DNA from: Solimicrobium sp040544425 | GTDB taxonomy: Bacteria > Pseudomonadota > Gammaproteobacteria > Burkholderiales > Burkholderiaceae_D | Assembly: GCA_040544425.1 (NCBI GenBank) | Contig: JBEONO010000003.1 | Location: 62,001 to 126,000 of the forward strand | DNA: 64,000 bases | Direction: 5' to 3' | Shown: positions 35,365-44,508 of the stretch, piece by piece | How positions within the stretch are numbered: the first letter of the stretch is position 1 | Layout: each line of letters begins with the position of its first letter | Position numbers and translations under genes: made by a program | Notes under the pieces: model-generated | Told to the model about the DNA's origin: nothing | Seen by the model: only the letters and a program-made list of their open reading frames with translations | Databases searched by the model: none

Positions 35365-35928
35365 ATGAAGAAATTTATCCCTTTTGTGTTATTCACCGTC
35401 TCAATGATTTCGCTGGGTTCGACGTCGACTGATTATCTAAAGAAAGATCAGCTGTTTACTACTGCCCGTAAGCTTCTAATTAAAGACAAATGGGTGCCTG
35501 AAAGGATGCACACTGAACACAACTACGACTATATAGGTGAAGAAAAAGATTTGATAGCATTGAAAATCTTAGAGCTGAGTTCTTGTTCCATTGACTCATC
35601 GCGTTGTATCTTTTATTACAAAAAAAATGACCAGTGCAAGAGACTTGATACAATCGGAGAACAAGTGCAACTTATGAAAGTTGTTCAATGGTCGGATGAA
35701 TGTCCAGAAACACCGCCTTCCCAAAAAACGATTGGTACAGTCTTTATGGATAAGGATGGTTCTCTTATTCTAAATTTAATTGCTGGCGATGGTGGATCGA
35801 AGGGTGAAACGCAGTTTATCTACAAAAAAGTAGACCCCGATTATGAAAAAATTCTAAAGCATATCGGCCAAATAAATGTCGGGCAGACAAAATATGTGTT
35901 GCCTTGGGTGGATCAAAATAGCAAGTAA
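35365..35928 (+). CDS. hypothetical exported protein
   Basis: 187 residues. Short signal peptide (MKKFIPFVLFTVSMISLGS). The mature part has several cysteines (CSIDSSRC, QCK, ECPET) and a C-terminal GDGGSKGETQFIYKK. No known domain recognised. AT-rich gene ending a cluster of orphan small genes. Confidence 0.6.
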   Translation: MKKFIPFVLFTVSMISLGSTSTDYLKKDQLFTTARKLLIKDKWVPERMHTEHNYDYIGEEKDLIALKILELSSCSIDSSRCIFYYKKNDQCKRLDTIGEQVQLMKVVQWSDECPETPPSQKTIGTVFMDKDGSLILNLIAGDGGSKGETQFIYKKVDPDYEKILKHIGQINVGQTKYVLPWVDQNSK

Positions 35929-36074
35929 ACCGAACTTCAATTTTCGGAATTTGAATGTCGGCTATGTAGAGCCCCATTTGACGCCTTAGGGCACAACAGA
36001 GTCATTCATTCCCCCAAGACCAACGCGAAAAATGTATTTAGATTAGCAGCTGAAAACCAGATAGACTGCCCGGC

Positions 36075-37010
36075 ATGGCGAACAATATTGAACAAATATC
36101 CCTGGATGACCTTTCCGTTTTTCTCGCGGTCTGCGAGACCGGCGGTTTTCGAAAAGCGGCCACACGACTGGGCCTGTCTCCTTCTTCCGTCAGCGAAAAG
36201 ATTGTTTTTGTCGAACAGCAGCTGGGTGTGCCGCTGTTGATCCGTACCACGCGCAGTGTCATGCCCACCGAGGCAGGAAAAACACTGGCGGCGCGCATCG
36301 CAACCATCTTCATCGAAACGCGATCCGCACTTGGTGAAGCCAGCAGCTCCAAACAAGAAATACGTGGCGTATTGAAATTAAACGTTACCGGCGCAGTCAT
36401 GGTTGATATCCTGCCGCCGCTGATCGACCGGTACCTGAAAATTCATCCAAACGTACGACTGGAAATTATGGTCGATGACCGGCTCATCGATGCGACAGCG
36501 GCTGGCTGTGATGCCGGGATTCGTTATGGCGAACATCTGGCCCAGGATTGCATTGCCGTGCCGATCGGTCCGCCAACTCAGGGCGTTGCCTTTGCTGCGT
36601 CAAAGTCTTATCTCGAAGCATGCGGTATGCCCGAGCATCCCAAAGACCTGCTCAATCATCGATGCATCCTGCTCCGGTTTTCCAGTGGGGCACTGGTTGA
36701 GTGGCGCTTCGAGAAGGCGGGGGAAATCATAAAAATTGAACCACCCGGTCAAATCATCATTGGTGTGAATGGCGCTGCAGCGGCGATTGAATTGGCTCGC
36801 AATGGTCATGGAATTATCGCGACTTTTCAGAACTGGCTCGACCCCTATCTGGAAAACGGTGAACTCCTGGCGGTTCTGCCGCAATGGTGGACTCAATTCG
36901 AGGGACCTCGCCTGTACTTTTCAAACCGGTTAATGTCGGCCCCGTTACGCGCCCTGGTTAACCTGATCGAAGCGGAACGCCTGGCTGGCAAGGTTCTGCC
37001 GGATCATTGA
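36075..37010 (+). CDS. LysR-family regulator
   Basis: 311 residues from ATG at 36075. HTH: LSVFLAVCETGGFRKAATRLGLSPSSVSEKIVFVEQQLGVPLLIRTTRS (residues 13-61). Substrate-binding domain of the CrgA-like group (GVLKLNVTGAVMVDILPPLIDRYLKIHP, CDAGIRYGEHLAQDCIAVPIG). Convergent with a VOC protein gene; no divergent target, so its regulon is unknown. Confidence 0.9.
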   Translation: MANNIEQISLDDLSVFLAVCETGGFRKAATRLGLSPSSVSEKIVFVEQQLGVPLLIRTTRSVMPTEAGKTLAARIATIFIETRSALGEASSSKQEIRGVLKLNVTGAVMVDILPPLIDRYLKIHPNVRLEIMVDDRLIDATAAGCDAGIRYGEHLAQDCIAVPIGPPTQGVAFAASKSYLEACGMPEHPKDLLNHRCILLRFSSGALVEWRFEKAGEIIKIEPPGQIIIGVNGAAAAIELARNGHGIIATFQNWLDPYLENGELLAVLPQWWTQFEGPRLYFSNRLMSAPLRALVNLIEAERLAGKVLPDH

Positions 37011-37060
37011 AGCTGCGCTCCCGCCTGCTCCGCGCGCTTCCGATCTGCTGCCAGCTATCC

Positions 37061-37516
37061 TCAGATGGCGTGGCTTATCTCAATGAGATTGCCCCAAGGG
37101 TCGCTGAAAAATGCGAATCGAACCCCCATCCCCGGCGCATCACGTGCTTCGCTGACGATGCGCACTTCGCGCCGTTTTAATTCTGCGAGCGCCTCATCGA
37201 CATTCACTACCTGCAGGCACACGTGGTGCCAACCACCTGTTGCATGCGTGTCGATCAGCTGTTCGAAGGCAGGACGTTCCGTACACCCCGGGCCGGCAAT
37301 GAATTCGATGCGAAAGCTGTCGTCGTTTGCGGGCGCAAGAAACGCCAGAGTCTTTTCACCCAGCGGCATGCTACGGATTACCCGGAAGTCTAATGTGCCG
37401 GTGTACCAGGCAGTGGCGGCCTCAAAGTCCGGCACACGGATGCCGACATGGTCGCCTTTCCAGGATGCGAAGGGACTGGCTGGGTTTGGTGGCAAAGCAG
37501 GTTCAACTGTAGTCAT
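37061..37516 (-). CDS. VOC-family (glyoxalase-like) protein
   Basis: 151 residues. Two beta-alpha-beta-beta-beta modules: DHVGIRVPDFEAATAWYTGTLDFRVI and GGWHHVCLQVVNVDEALAEL, ending FFSDPWGNLIEISH. Metal-ligand candidates are His in DHVGI, Glu in RIEFIAG, His in HHVCLQV and Glu in LIEISH. Could be a glyoxalase, dioxygenase or resistance protein; no context narrows it. Confidence 0.87.
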   Translation of the reverse strand: MTTVEPALPPNPASPFASWKGDHVGIRVPDFEAATAWYTGTLDFRVIRSMPLGEKTLAFLAPANDDSFRIEFIAGPGCTERPAFEQLIDTHATGGWHHVCLQVVNVDEALAELKRREVRIVSEARDAPGMGVRFAFFSDPWGNLIEISHAI

Positions 37517-38120
37517 AAAAGTTCTTCCGGAAAAGGTGAATTGGGCGAGCGAATGATAATGTCAGCCAGGGGAATTGATAACGGGTCCGGAACCGAATAG
37601 GCTGATCGCCATGACGAACAATCAGGAAGGCACAGAGTCGATTTTGTGCGGCAGGCTGGGTAGCAAACCGAGCACAGCAATGGTTGATGCCCGGGGTTCC
37701 TGTAGAGCAGACGCGCCACGGAGTCACTCAAAAAATTTCTGGATCCAATCCTTATGTCTTAGTTCCGAGTTCAAACCCCAAACCCAACCTGCCACCACAT
37801 GGTGCATTGCAGCAGCGCCCCGACTGTAAATGGGGCAGCGCAGTTCAATCTGGGCCGATTCCGGGCAAATATTCCCTGAAAATGCATGGCACATTAATTG
37901 CTGAACAAGGTATGGGAAGCGATCAGATATCGCCAACCGAAGGGTTGCTAGGGTTCCGGTTGCGCGTTGATTGTTGAGAGCGTGCGATGCTGGTCCGAGA
38001 GTAACCGGCCTCAAACGCCCCTGTCGGCGTTCAGGCTCCACGGCGGGACAAAAGCCCGGGAGATGCACTTCGTGTTGAGGTGGTTTCCCGTTCTATGCCC
38101 CACTTACTTTGGAGTCTCCC
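37517..38120. other. intergenic, nothing recognised
   Basis: About 600 bp before the TonB receptor. Several short overlapping frames on both strands lack ribosome sites and family-like sequence. It must include the receptor promoter; I see no riboswitch, operator or terminator. Confidence 0.4.
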
Positions 38121-40616
38121 ATGGCAAAACCTTTTTTTGTTTCATCCTCGTCCCGCAGTTTCTTGCCTCTGTTGAAAAGCGCCAGACCTGCGCTGTCATG
38201 CTGTCTGATGGTCTTGCCCCTGACCCTGTTCCCGATTGCTGCGTATGCGGCCGATGCAGCCGATGATGCACCCGATGCAGCCACCGGTTCGATCAGGCTG
38301 GAACAGGTCGTGGTCACGGCGCAAAAGCGCTCCCAGGATGTGCAGGAAGTGCCGGTCAGCATTACCGTCTTGGGTGCCGAGCAGTTGCGCGCCCAGCGGA
38401 TTGAAAATTTCGATGATCTGTCGCGCTCTGTACCAGGCGTCTCATTTAATGCGGTCTCCGCCAGCGAAGGCGAAACCAGCATCACGATCCGCGGTGTCAG
38501 TTCGACGGCAGGTTCGGCGACGGTCAGCCTGTATCTGGATGATGTCTCGATCACCACCAAGAATTTCTGGGACTTCGCCGCCCAGCCACGCTTTTCAGAT
38601 CTGCAAAGTATTGAAGTATTGCGCGGACCGCAGGGTACTTTGTGGGGTGACAGTTCGGAAGGCGGCACGATACGATTTATACCGGTCGAGCCTAATATGA
38701 GTAATTTCAGCGGCGAGGTCAGTCTGGACGGTTCCAAGACCAAACATGGCGGCACCAATGACGCTGGCAGCGTGGTCTTGAACATCCCGGTCAACCCCGA
38801 CGTGTTTGCCGTGCGCGCCAGTATCTCGTCATCCAAGGACGATGGCTGGATCGATAACTACACCCAGCAGGGCGCGCTGGCGGCAAAAGGGGTCAACAGC
38901 AATGACAACACCACCGTGCACATCCTGGGTAAGATCACGCCGAATGATGATCTGACGATCAAGCCGGCGTTCTTTCGTCAGGTGAATAATTCCAACGACA
39001 ATAATGCGTTTTATCTGAACAATCCGAATGCCAATTCAGGTGGCGTCAACGCGCAGTTCGTGCCCGGCATGTTCACCCAGGACAAACAGATTCGCGAATA
39101 CGGGCAGGATCTGATGACGCTGGGCAGTCTGTCGATCAACAATAATTTTCACTCATTCGAATTCACTTCGGTCACCGGCATATTCCACCGCAATGTCAAC
39201 CGGCAGGAAGACGGCACTTTTTATAACAGCACCTTGTTTGCGCAACTGTTCCTGGACCATTTCTTCCCGCAGAATCAGGCGCAGAATGACAGCCAGATCG
39301 GCAACCTGGCCTCGCCCGTACAGATGAAGAGCAACTACCGCCAACTCAGTCAGGAATTCCGGATCTCTTCGCCTGAAGACAAAAAAGATCCGCTGAAATG
39401 GGTGGCCGGTCTGTATTTTGAAAAGCAGACTATTCATAACATCGACTACCAGCGCATTCCCGGCATCAATGCCGCGTCCCAGAACATTTACGGCTTCTCC
39501 ATGGATTCGCCGCAGTCAGCTGCCGCCGGTCTCGGCATCCCTGGCACGACTCTGTTCCCCAACGATGTCGATGAATCGGACAACCGCACCTATCGCGAAA
39601 GGCAGATCGCCGTGTTCGGTCAGGTTGATTACGATATCCGTCCCGACTGGCACCTCGGACTGGGGCTGCGTTTCATCAAGGCCTCGGAAGATTTTGTGTC
39701 GGTTGAGGATGGCTTTTACCAGAACGGCAATCTGGGCTTTACCCAGCCCGGTGATGTCAATCCGCCTTTCACCCAGGGCCAGAGTTTTACCAAGCTCACG
39801 CCCAAGGTCTCGGTCAGTCACGATATCGATGCCGACAATCAGATCTATGCCTCGGCGGGCGAGGGGTTTCGACTCGGTGGTCCTACCGGCCCGATTCCGC
39901 TGGCCTCCTGCACGGCCACCGGTGACTTTGCGCAGAACGGTGTTACCACTCAGCCGACGCTGTTCAAATCCGACAGTCTGTGGACCTACGAACTCGGTTC
40001 GAAGAATTTCCTGGCCGGTAACCGCTTTTCGATTAACAGCGCGATTTATTACACCAAGTGGAAAGACGTGCAGCAGCAGGTTGATCTGACCGGCTGCGGC
40101 TTCGTGTTTATTGAAAACATTGGCGACGCTTCGATCTTTGGTGGCGAAATTGAAGCGGCCGCCAAGTTGACCAGCGACTGGCGTGTGAACCTGACCATCA
40201 GCCGGGAAAGTGCGACCATCAGCAGAACCAACAATCCGCTGGCCGCGCCGGTCGGTGCGCATCTGATTGATGTGCCTGATCTGACTGCCACGCTCGGTTC
40301 CAGTTATGCCTTTACTCTTAATGACGCCACCAAGCTGGTGACCCGTGCCAATTATTCCTGGACTGGTCATTCTTACGGCAGTCTGCAACCGCTGCTGCCA
40401 ACCAGCGGTGTGCCCAATCCGGGGTATAACAATAATGGGTATGGGGTGCTGAATCTGAGTGCTTCTTTGGTTGGTTCTAACTATGATGTGACGCTGTATG
40501 CCAAGAATGCGTTGAATAACAAGACGATTATTCAGTCGCCTTCGATTAATACTGTGATTGAGGGATACACGGTCAGACCGTTGACGGTGGGGGTGACGTC
40601 CACTTACCGGTTCTAG
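38121..40616 (+). CDS. TonB-dependent receptor
   Basis: 831 residues from ATG at 38121 (GGAG 7 nt upstream). Signal peptide ends near PIAAYAA-D (about residue 45). TonB-box-like LEQVVVTAQKR, plug (VPVSITVLGAEQL, SRSVPGVSFNAVSAS, SITIRGVSSTAGSATVSLYLDDV, IEVLRGPQGTLWGDSSEGGTIRF), then the beta-barrel ending in YRF. The 'VVVTAQKRSQDVQEVPVSI' style is that of the sphingomonad/caulobacter-type receptors with broad, often non-siderophore substrates. No partner genes adjacent, so substrate unknown. Confidence 0.9.
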   Translation: MAKPFFVSSSSRSFLPLLKSARPALSCCLMVLPLTLFPIAAYAADAADDAPDAATGSIRLEQVVVTAQKRSQDVQEVPVSITVLGAEQLRAQRIENFDDLSRSVPGVSFNAVSASEGETSITIRGVSSTAGSATVSLYLDDVSITTKNFWDFAAQPRFSDLQSIEVLRGPQGTLWGDSSEGGTIRFIPVEPNMSNFSGEVSLDGSKTKHGGTNDAGSVVLNIPVNPDVFAVRASISSSKDDGWIDNYTQQGALAAKGVNSNDNTTVHILGKITPNDDLTIKPAFFRQVNNSNDNNAFYLNNPNANSGGVNAQFVPGMFTQDKQIREYGQDLMTLGSLSINNNFHSFEFTSVTGIFHRNVNRQEDGTFYNSTLFAQLFLDHFFPQNQAQNDSQIGNLASPVQMKSNYRQLSQEFRISSPEDKKDPLKWVAGLYFEKQTIHNIDYQRIPGINAASQNIYGFSMDSPQSAAAGLGIPGTTLFPNDVDESDNRTYRERQIAVFGQVDYDIRPDWHLGLGLRFIKASEDFVSVEDGFYQNGNLGFTQPGDVNPPFTQGQSFTKLTPKVSVSHDIDADNQIYASAGEGFRLGGPTGPIPLASCTATGDFAQNGVTTQPTLFKSDSLWTYELGSKNFLAGNRFSINSAIYYTKWKDVQQQVDLTGCGFVFIENIGDASIFGGEIEAAAKLTSDWRVNLTISRESATISRTNNPLAAPVGAHLIDVPDLTATLGSSYAFTLNDATKLVTRANYSWTGHSYGSLQPLLPTSGVPNPGYNNNGYGVLNLSASLVGSNYDVTLYAKNALNNKTIIQSPSINTVIEGYTVRPLTVGVTSTYRF

Positions 40617-40694
40617 TTTTTTTGCCCTGGTGCTACTTAAAAATTGAGCATTAACGAAGTTTAGATTGTAGGCGGTAAAACTTGTATGTGTTGG

Positions 40695-41250
40695 GGTTGC
40701 TTTTGACTTTGCCTTTGACGTTGCTTTTGACGTTGGGCCCCATGTATCGCCGCCGGTACTTTGAGTCTAAAAATGGATCAGAAAGAAAAACTGTCTGAGC
40801 CGCAGGCGAGTTTTTTTCTTTCCCATTTTTAGACTCAAAGTGCCGGGGTTTCGGCGAGACCTGGGGTCGCCTTTTTTGGGTTACCTTTTTTGGCGAAGCA
40901 AAAAAGGTGACTAGCTGTCGGGCTACCCCCGACCGGCAGTCAAAAATAATTTGAGCGGAAATTTCAGGAGCAAACCAGATGCAGTTCGATTTTGAATTGC
41001 TGGTTAAGTTTATCTGAGTGCAGTAGGTCGGGGGTAGCCCGACAGCTAGTCACTTTTTTTGTCTCGCCAAAAAAAGTAACCCAAAAAAGGCGACCCAAGC
41101 GCAGCCGAAACCCCGGTATTTTTTGGTTCAAAATGGGAAAGAAAAAAACTCGCCTGCGGCTCAGACAGTTTTTCTTTCTGATCCATTTTGAACCAAAAAA
41201 TCCCGGCGGCTGCACATGGGGGTAAGTCAAAAGCAACGTCAAAAGCAACT
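40695..41250. repeat. giant imperfect inverted repeat
   Basis: Left arm 40695-40934 and right arm 41026-41250 are mutually inverted over most of their length, around a 91-bp spacer. Markers: ACTAGCTGTCGGGCTACCCC near 40912 versus GGGGTAGCCCGACAGCTAGT near 41030; GGATCAGAAAGAAAAACTGT left versus ACAGTTTTTCTTTCTGATCC right. Each arm contains its own inner hairpin around GCCGCAGGCGAG. Lies 78 bp behind the receptor gene. Confidence 0.85.
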
Positions 41251-41353
41251 TCAAAAGCAACTTCAAAAGCAACTTCAAAAGCAACTTCAACTTCAAAAGC
41301 AACTTCAACAGCAACTTCAACTTCAACAGCAACTTCAACTTCAGAAGCAACCC
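41226..41353. repeat. CTTCAAAAGCAA-type tandem repeat
   Basis: Twelve-base units CTTCAAAAGCAA and variants (CTTCAACTTCAA, CTTCAACAGCAA) repeat about ten times. The same units in inverse orientation begin the left palindrome arm (TTGCTTTTGACG), so the repeat is shared by both arms but expanded only on the right. Confidence 0.85.
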
Positions 41354-41474
41354 CAACACACACAAATTTTTACGACCACAATCTAATCACAATTAATGGG
41401 CATTTTTATCATGTTGCAATAGGGCTGTGACAAGCGGATTAGTCACAAATATTAAAAAACGTCTCGACCTTCCC

Positions 41475-41585
41475 CGTCGTTCCCGCACGGGTTTGGCGGG
41501 AACCCAGCGTCGTCTGGGCGCCCCCGTTTACTTGATACCAGAGCCAGACGACGCTGGGTCCCCGCCTACGACCGCGGGAACGACG
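41475..41585. repeat. palindromic repeat element (CGTCGTTCCCGC type)
   Basis: CGTCGTTCCCGC at 41475 faces GCGGGAACGACG at 41574-41585; inner CCCAGCGTCGTCTGG faces CCAGACGACGCTGGG. Sits 30 bp beyond the end of the guanidine operon and could act as its transcription stop. Confidence 0.8.
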
Positions 41586-41614
41586 AGAACGAGGGGGTGC
41601 CTGCTGTTAAAAAC

Positions 41615-42493
41615 TTACTCAATGCTGTCCGACACATCAGTCATGCGCAGCAAATTCAGTTTGACCCCGTCATCCGGCTCCGCAGCCGGTGCATGAATCA
41701 GCTCAGTCAGCCTGGCCTTGGTAGCCATAAATTCAGGACTCGACAAATGTTGAATCTGACGCGGGCGCGGCAGATTGACGTCGATCAGTTCGGCAACTTC
41801 GCCCGGATTGGCCTTGAGTACCAGGATCCGGTCCGCCAGAAAGATAGCTTCATCCAGATCATGCGTGATGAATAAAATCGTGATGTCGATGTTTTTCCAG
41901 ATATCCAAAAGATGGGTTTGCATCTTCAGACGGGTCTGTGCGTCGAGCGCGCCGAACGGTTCGTCCATCAGCAAAATCCGCGGCTGATTCACCAGTGCCC
42001 GCGCAATCGCTACCCTTTGCTTCATCCCGCCCGACAGTTGATGCGGATATACGTCGGCGAATTTTTCCAGCCCGACCAGATCCAGCCACTGACGCGCTTC
42101 GCGTTCGGCTTCAAAGCTGCCGCGCCCATTCATCTCGGGACCGAACATCACATTTTTTTTCACGGTCAACCACGGAAACAGCGTGTAGCCCTGAAACACC
42201 ATGCCGCGCTCACTGCCCGGTCCGGTGACCGGATTGCCATCCAGCAGAACCTCGCCGGAACTGGCTGACTCCAGGCCGGCGAGAATCCGGATCAGCGTCG
42301 ACTTGCCGCAGCCGGAGGGGCCGACCACGCACACCAGTTCGCGACGGTGCGTTTTGAAACTGATGTCTTTCAAGGCCAGCACCTCACCATGTTTGGTCAT
42401 GAATTTTTTATTCATGTTGCGCACTTCCAGCACCACTTCGCGTGCCTTCAGACGATCCAGTCGTTGCTGTACTTCAGAGGAAATAGCTAACAT
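41615..42493 (-). CDS. ABC transporter ATP-binding protein (nitrate/taurine type)
   Basis: 292 residues. Walker A GPSGCGKST near residue 58, Q-loop QGYTLFPWL, signature LSGGMKQRVAIARAL, Walker B ILLMDEPFGALD and H-loop THDLDEAI. Closest in style to SsuB/TauB/NrtD subunits. Last gene of the guanidine operon; with the permease and binding protein upstream it forms the importer. The C-terminal 35 residues after AELIDV are family-typical. Confidence 0.92.
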   Translation of the reverse strand: MLAISSEVQQRLDRLKAREVVLEVRNMNKKFMTKHGEVLALKDISFKTHRRELVCVVGPSGCGKSTLIRILAGLESASSGEVLLDGNPVTGPGSERGMVFQGYTLFPWLTVKKNVMFGPEMNGRGSFEAEREARQWLDLVGLEKFADVYPHQLSGGMKQRVAIARALVNQPRILLMDEPFGALDAQTRLKMQTHLLDIWKNIDITILFITHDLDEAIFLADRILVLKANPGEVAELIDVNLPRPRQIQHLSSPEFMATKARLTELIHAPAAEPDDGVKLNLLRMTDVSDSIE

Positions 42494-42513
42494 GAGTCAA
42501 TCCAGTCGATGAT

Positions 42514-43479
42514 TTAATGTCGGCGTGCTGCCGCTTCCCAGGGAAACAGAAATTTTTCCAGATACGCCAGCAGCAGATCGGTACCGAGGCCGACGATGCC
42601 GATCATCATGATCGCCGCATACACATTGGCAAAATTGGTATAGCGGGCCTGCTGGGTGATGAACAGGGTGATGCCGGAACTGCTGCCGATTAATTCGGCC
42701 ACAATCAGATAGGTCCAGGCCCAGCCTAGCAAAATACGTTGATCGCGATACAGATCGGGCAGGATGCCGGGGATCACGACATGGGTGAGCAGCTGAGATC
42801 CTTTGGCACCCAGGGTCATTGAAGCTTCGAGCAGCGCGAAGTCCAGTTTTCTGGTGGTGTTGGCGACAATTAGAATCTGCTGAAAAAAGGTGCCGATCAC
42901 AATCACCGCGATTTTCGGACCATCATAAATGCCCAGGATCGCTACCGCCAGCGCGCCGAATGCAGGAGCAGGGAGATAACGGAAAAATTCTGTGAACGGT
43001 TCAAACAGACGAGCAATCGCCGGATAGGTACCGCACAAAATTCCCAGCGGTACACCGGCCAGCGAAGAAATCAGAAAGCCCCAGAAAATCACCTGAATGC
43101 TGTGCCACAAACTCTCGTGCAGCCAGAGTCCGTCGCGCTGCGCCGGTTCGGTACTGAAGGCGGTGTAAAACGCCAGCGCTACCTGATGTGGCGCGGGCAG
43201 ATATACCGGATTGGCCGGCACACCCTGCGGTACCAGTTTGCCCTGCTGTTTCTGCTCCAGCGCTGCGGCAGTAAAGTCGGCCTGATCCACCAGCATGCCA
43301 GTCTGAAAATAATCGACATCGCCAACATTGGTGATCTGCACTTTGGGGTGCCAGATAAAGGGCACATAGCTGACCAGACACCAGATCAGGAGCGGCAGCA
43401 GAAACGAACAGCTGCCCACCAGCAGCCTTGAGCGTGGCGCGAGCTTTTTACCGAGGGCAAACCAGAACGCAGCTCGCAT
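42514..43479 (-). CDS. ABC transporter permease (SsuC/TauC type)
   Basis: 321 residues, about six membrane segments after a cytoplasmic start (LLVGSCSFLLPLLIWCLVSY is the first). A long periplasmic insertion (residues about 50-115) follows the first helix. The EAA-like loop reads LLEASMTLGAKGSQLLTHVVIPGILPDL. Four bases separate it from the binding-protein gene. Confidence 0.9.
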   Translation of the reverse strand: MRAAFWFALGKKLAPRSRLLVGSCSFLLPLLIWCLVSYVPFIWHPKVQITNVGDVDYFQTGMLVDQADFTAAALEQKQQGKLVPQGVPANPVYLPAPHQVALAFYTAFSTEPAQRDGLWLHESLWHSIQVIFWGFLISSLAGVPLGILCGTYPAIARLFEPFTEFFRYLPAPAFGALAVAILGIYDGPKIAVIVIGTFFQQILIVANTTRKLDFALLEASMTLGAKGSQLLTHVVIPGILPDLYRDQRILLGWAWTYLIVAELIGSSSGITLFITQQARYTNFANVYAAIMMIGIVGLGTDLLLAYLEKFLFPWEAAARRH

Positions 43480-43482
43480 TGT

Positions 43483-44466
43483 TTACAGGCCTTTAGTCAA
43501 CGAGGGGTCGATGGTTTTATCGATGTCCTGCGGTTTTTTATAGATCTGGTATTTCACATTGAAGCTGTCGACATTTTTGCCCGAGCCATAAATCGATTTC
43601 AATCCGTCCGCTTTAATGAAGGCTGCCTTGGCTTCGTCCAGCGTCAGGATTTTTGTGCCACCCAACAGCGGTGCATAGCTGGCGCTGTTCAGGCCGACCC
43701 GCGCCGCCATGATCTTGATGGCATCGGCGCTGGTTTTTGGATCGTTGATATAGGCAACCACCCGATACCAGACCTTGATCACCTTGAGCCAGTCGGCACG
43801 GTGCGCGGCGAGATTGACCGGATTGACCGCCAGCACGTCGTAGATCAGCCCCGGTTCATCGGCCGAGGTGTAGATCGCTTTCGCGCCCGGCACCTGACGC
43901 ATCGAGTTGCCCGAGACTGGCTGCCAGGCGCCGATTGCAGCGATGTCCGGCGCGGCCAGCACCTGCGGCAGTTCGTTGGTCGGCGCCTTGACCAGCGTGA
44001 CGTCCGCTTCATTCATCCCGGCTTTGTGCAAACCGTTCAACAGCAGCAGATGCTCCATCAAGCCGTATTCGAGGCCGACTTTTTTCCCCTTCAAACCTTT
44101 CAGACCGGCGATGCCGGGTTTGGCGACAATCATGTCGTTGCCGTTGGAATAGTCGGTGATCAGGATCACCGAACTTTTTGCGCCCGCTGCACCCAGCACC
44201 AGCGCGTCACCATTGGTGACATTCACGGCATCCAGTTTCCCGGCGGAGAACGCGTCCATCGAAGCCGAGTAATCAAACCATTCGAAGGTCACGTCAACGC
44301 CTGCCTCTTTGAACCAGCCCTTTTCCAGCGCGACCTGCCAGGCCACCCAGCCCGGCCAGTCGCTGTAGCCGATTTTTAATGGGGCTGCGGCGCTGGATGG
44401 CAGGGTCATGGCCGACAGTGCGAGCAATGCAAACAATTTTGTGGCGGATCGTAATATGAAGCTCAT
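43483..44466 (-). CDS. ABC transporter substrate-binding protein
   Basis: 327 residues. Signal peptide ends at PSSAAA-P (about 28), then a SsuA/THI5-like fold starting LKIGYSDWPGWVAWQVALEKGWFKEAGVDVTFEWFDY. Periplasmic. In carboxylase/allophanate hydrolase operons these binding proteins were long called urea transporters; the riboswitch ahead of this operon makes guanidine or a related nitrogen compound the better guess. Confidence 0.88.
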   Translation of the reverse strand: MSFILRSATKLFALLALSAMTLPSSAAAPLKIGYSDWPGWVAWQVALEKGWFKEAGVDVTFEWFDYSASMDAFSAGKLDAVNVTNGDALVLGAAGAKSSVILITDYSNGNDMIVAKPGIAGLKGLKGKKVGLEYGLMEHLLLLNGLHKAGMNEADVTLVKAPTNELPQVLAAPDIAAIGAWQPVSGNSMRQVPGAKAIYTSADEPGLIYDVLAVNPVNLAAHRADWLKVIKVWYRVVAYINDPKTSADAIKIMAARVGLNSASYAPLLGGTKILTLDEAKAAFIKADGLKSIYGSGKNVDSFNVKYQIYKKPQDIDKTIDPSLTKGL

Positions 44467-44508
44467 CGTGGTTCTCCTGTTAATCGGTTGCGAGTGTTGT
44501 AACCCAGC

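Noticed and set aside
37575..38266. Several 60-115 codon frames before the TonB receptor
   Set aside because: Overlapping, on both strands, no ribosome sites, no domain-like sequence.
41188..41430. 80-codon frame with KATSKATS repeats (and LLLKLLLK on the other strand)
   Set aside because: Produced by the CTTCAAAAGCAA tandem repeat within a palindrome; no ribosome site and no non-repeat domain.
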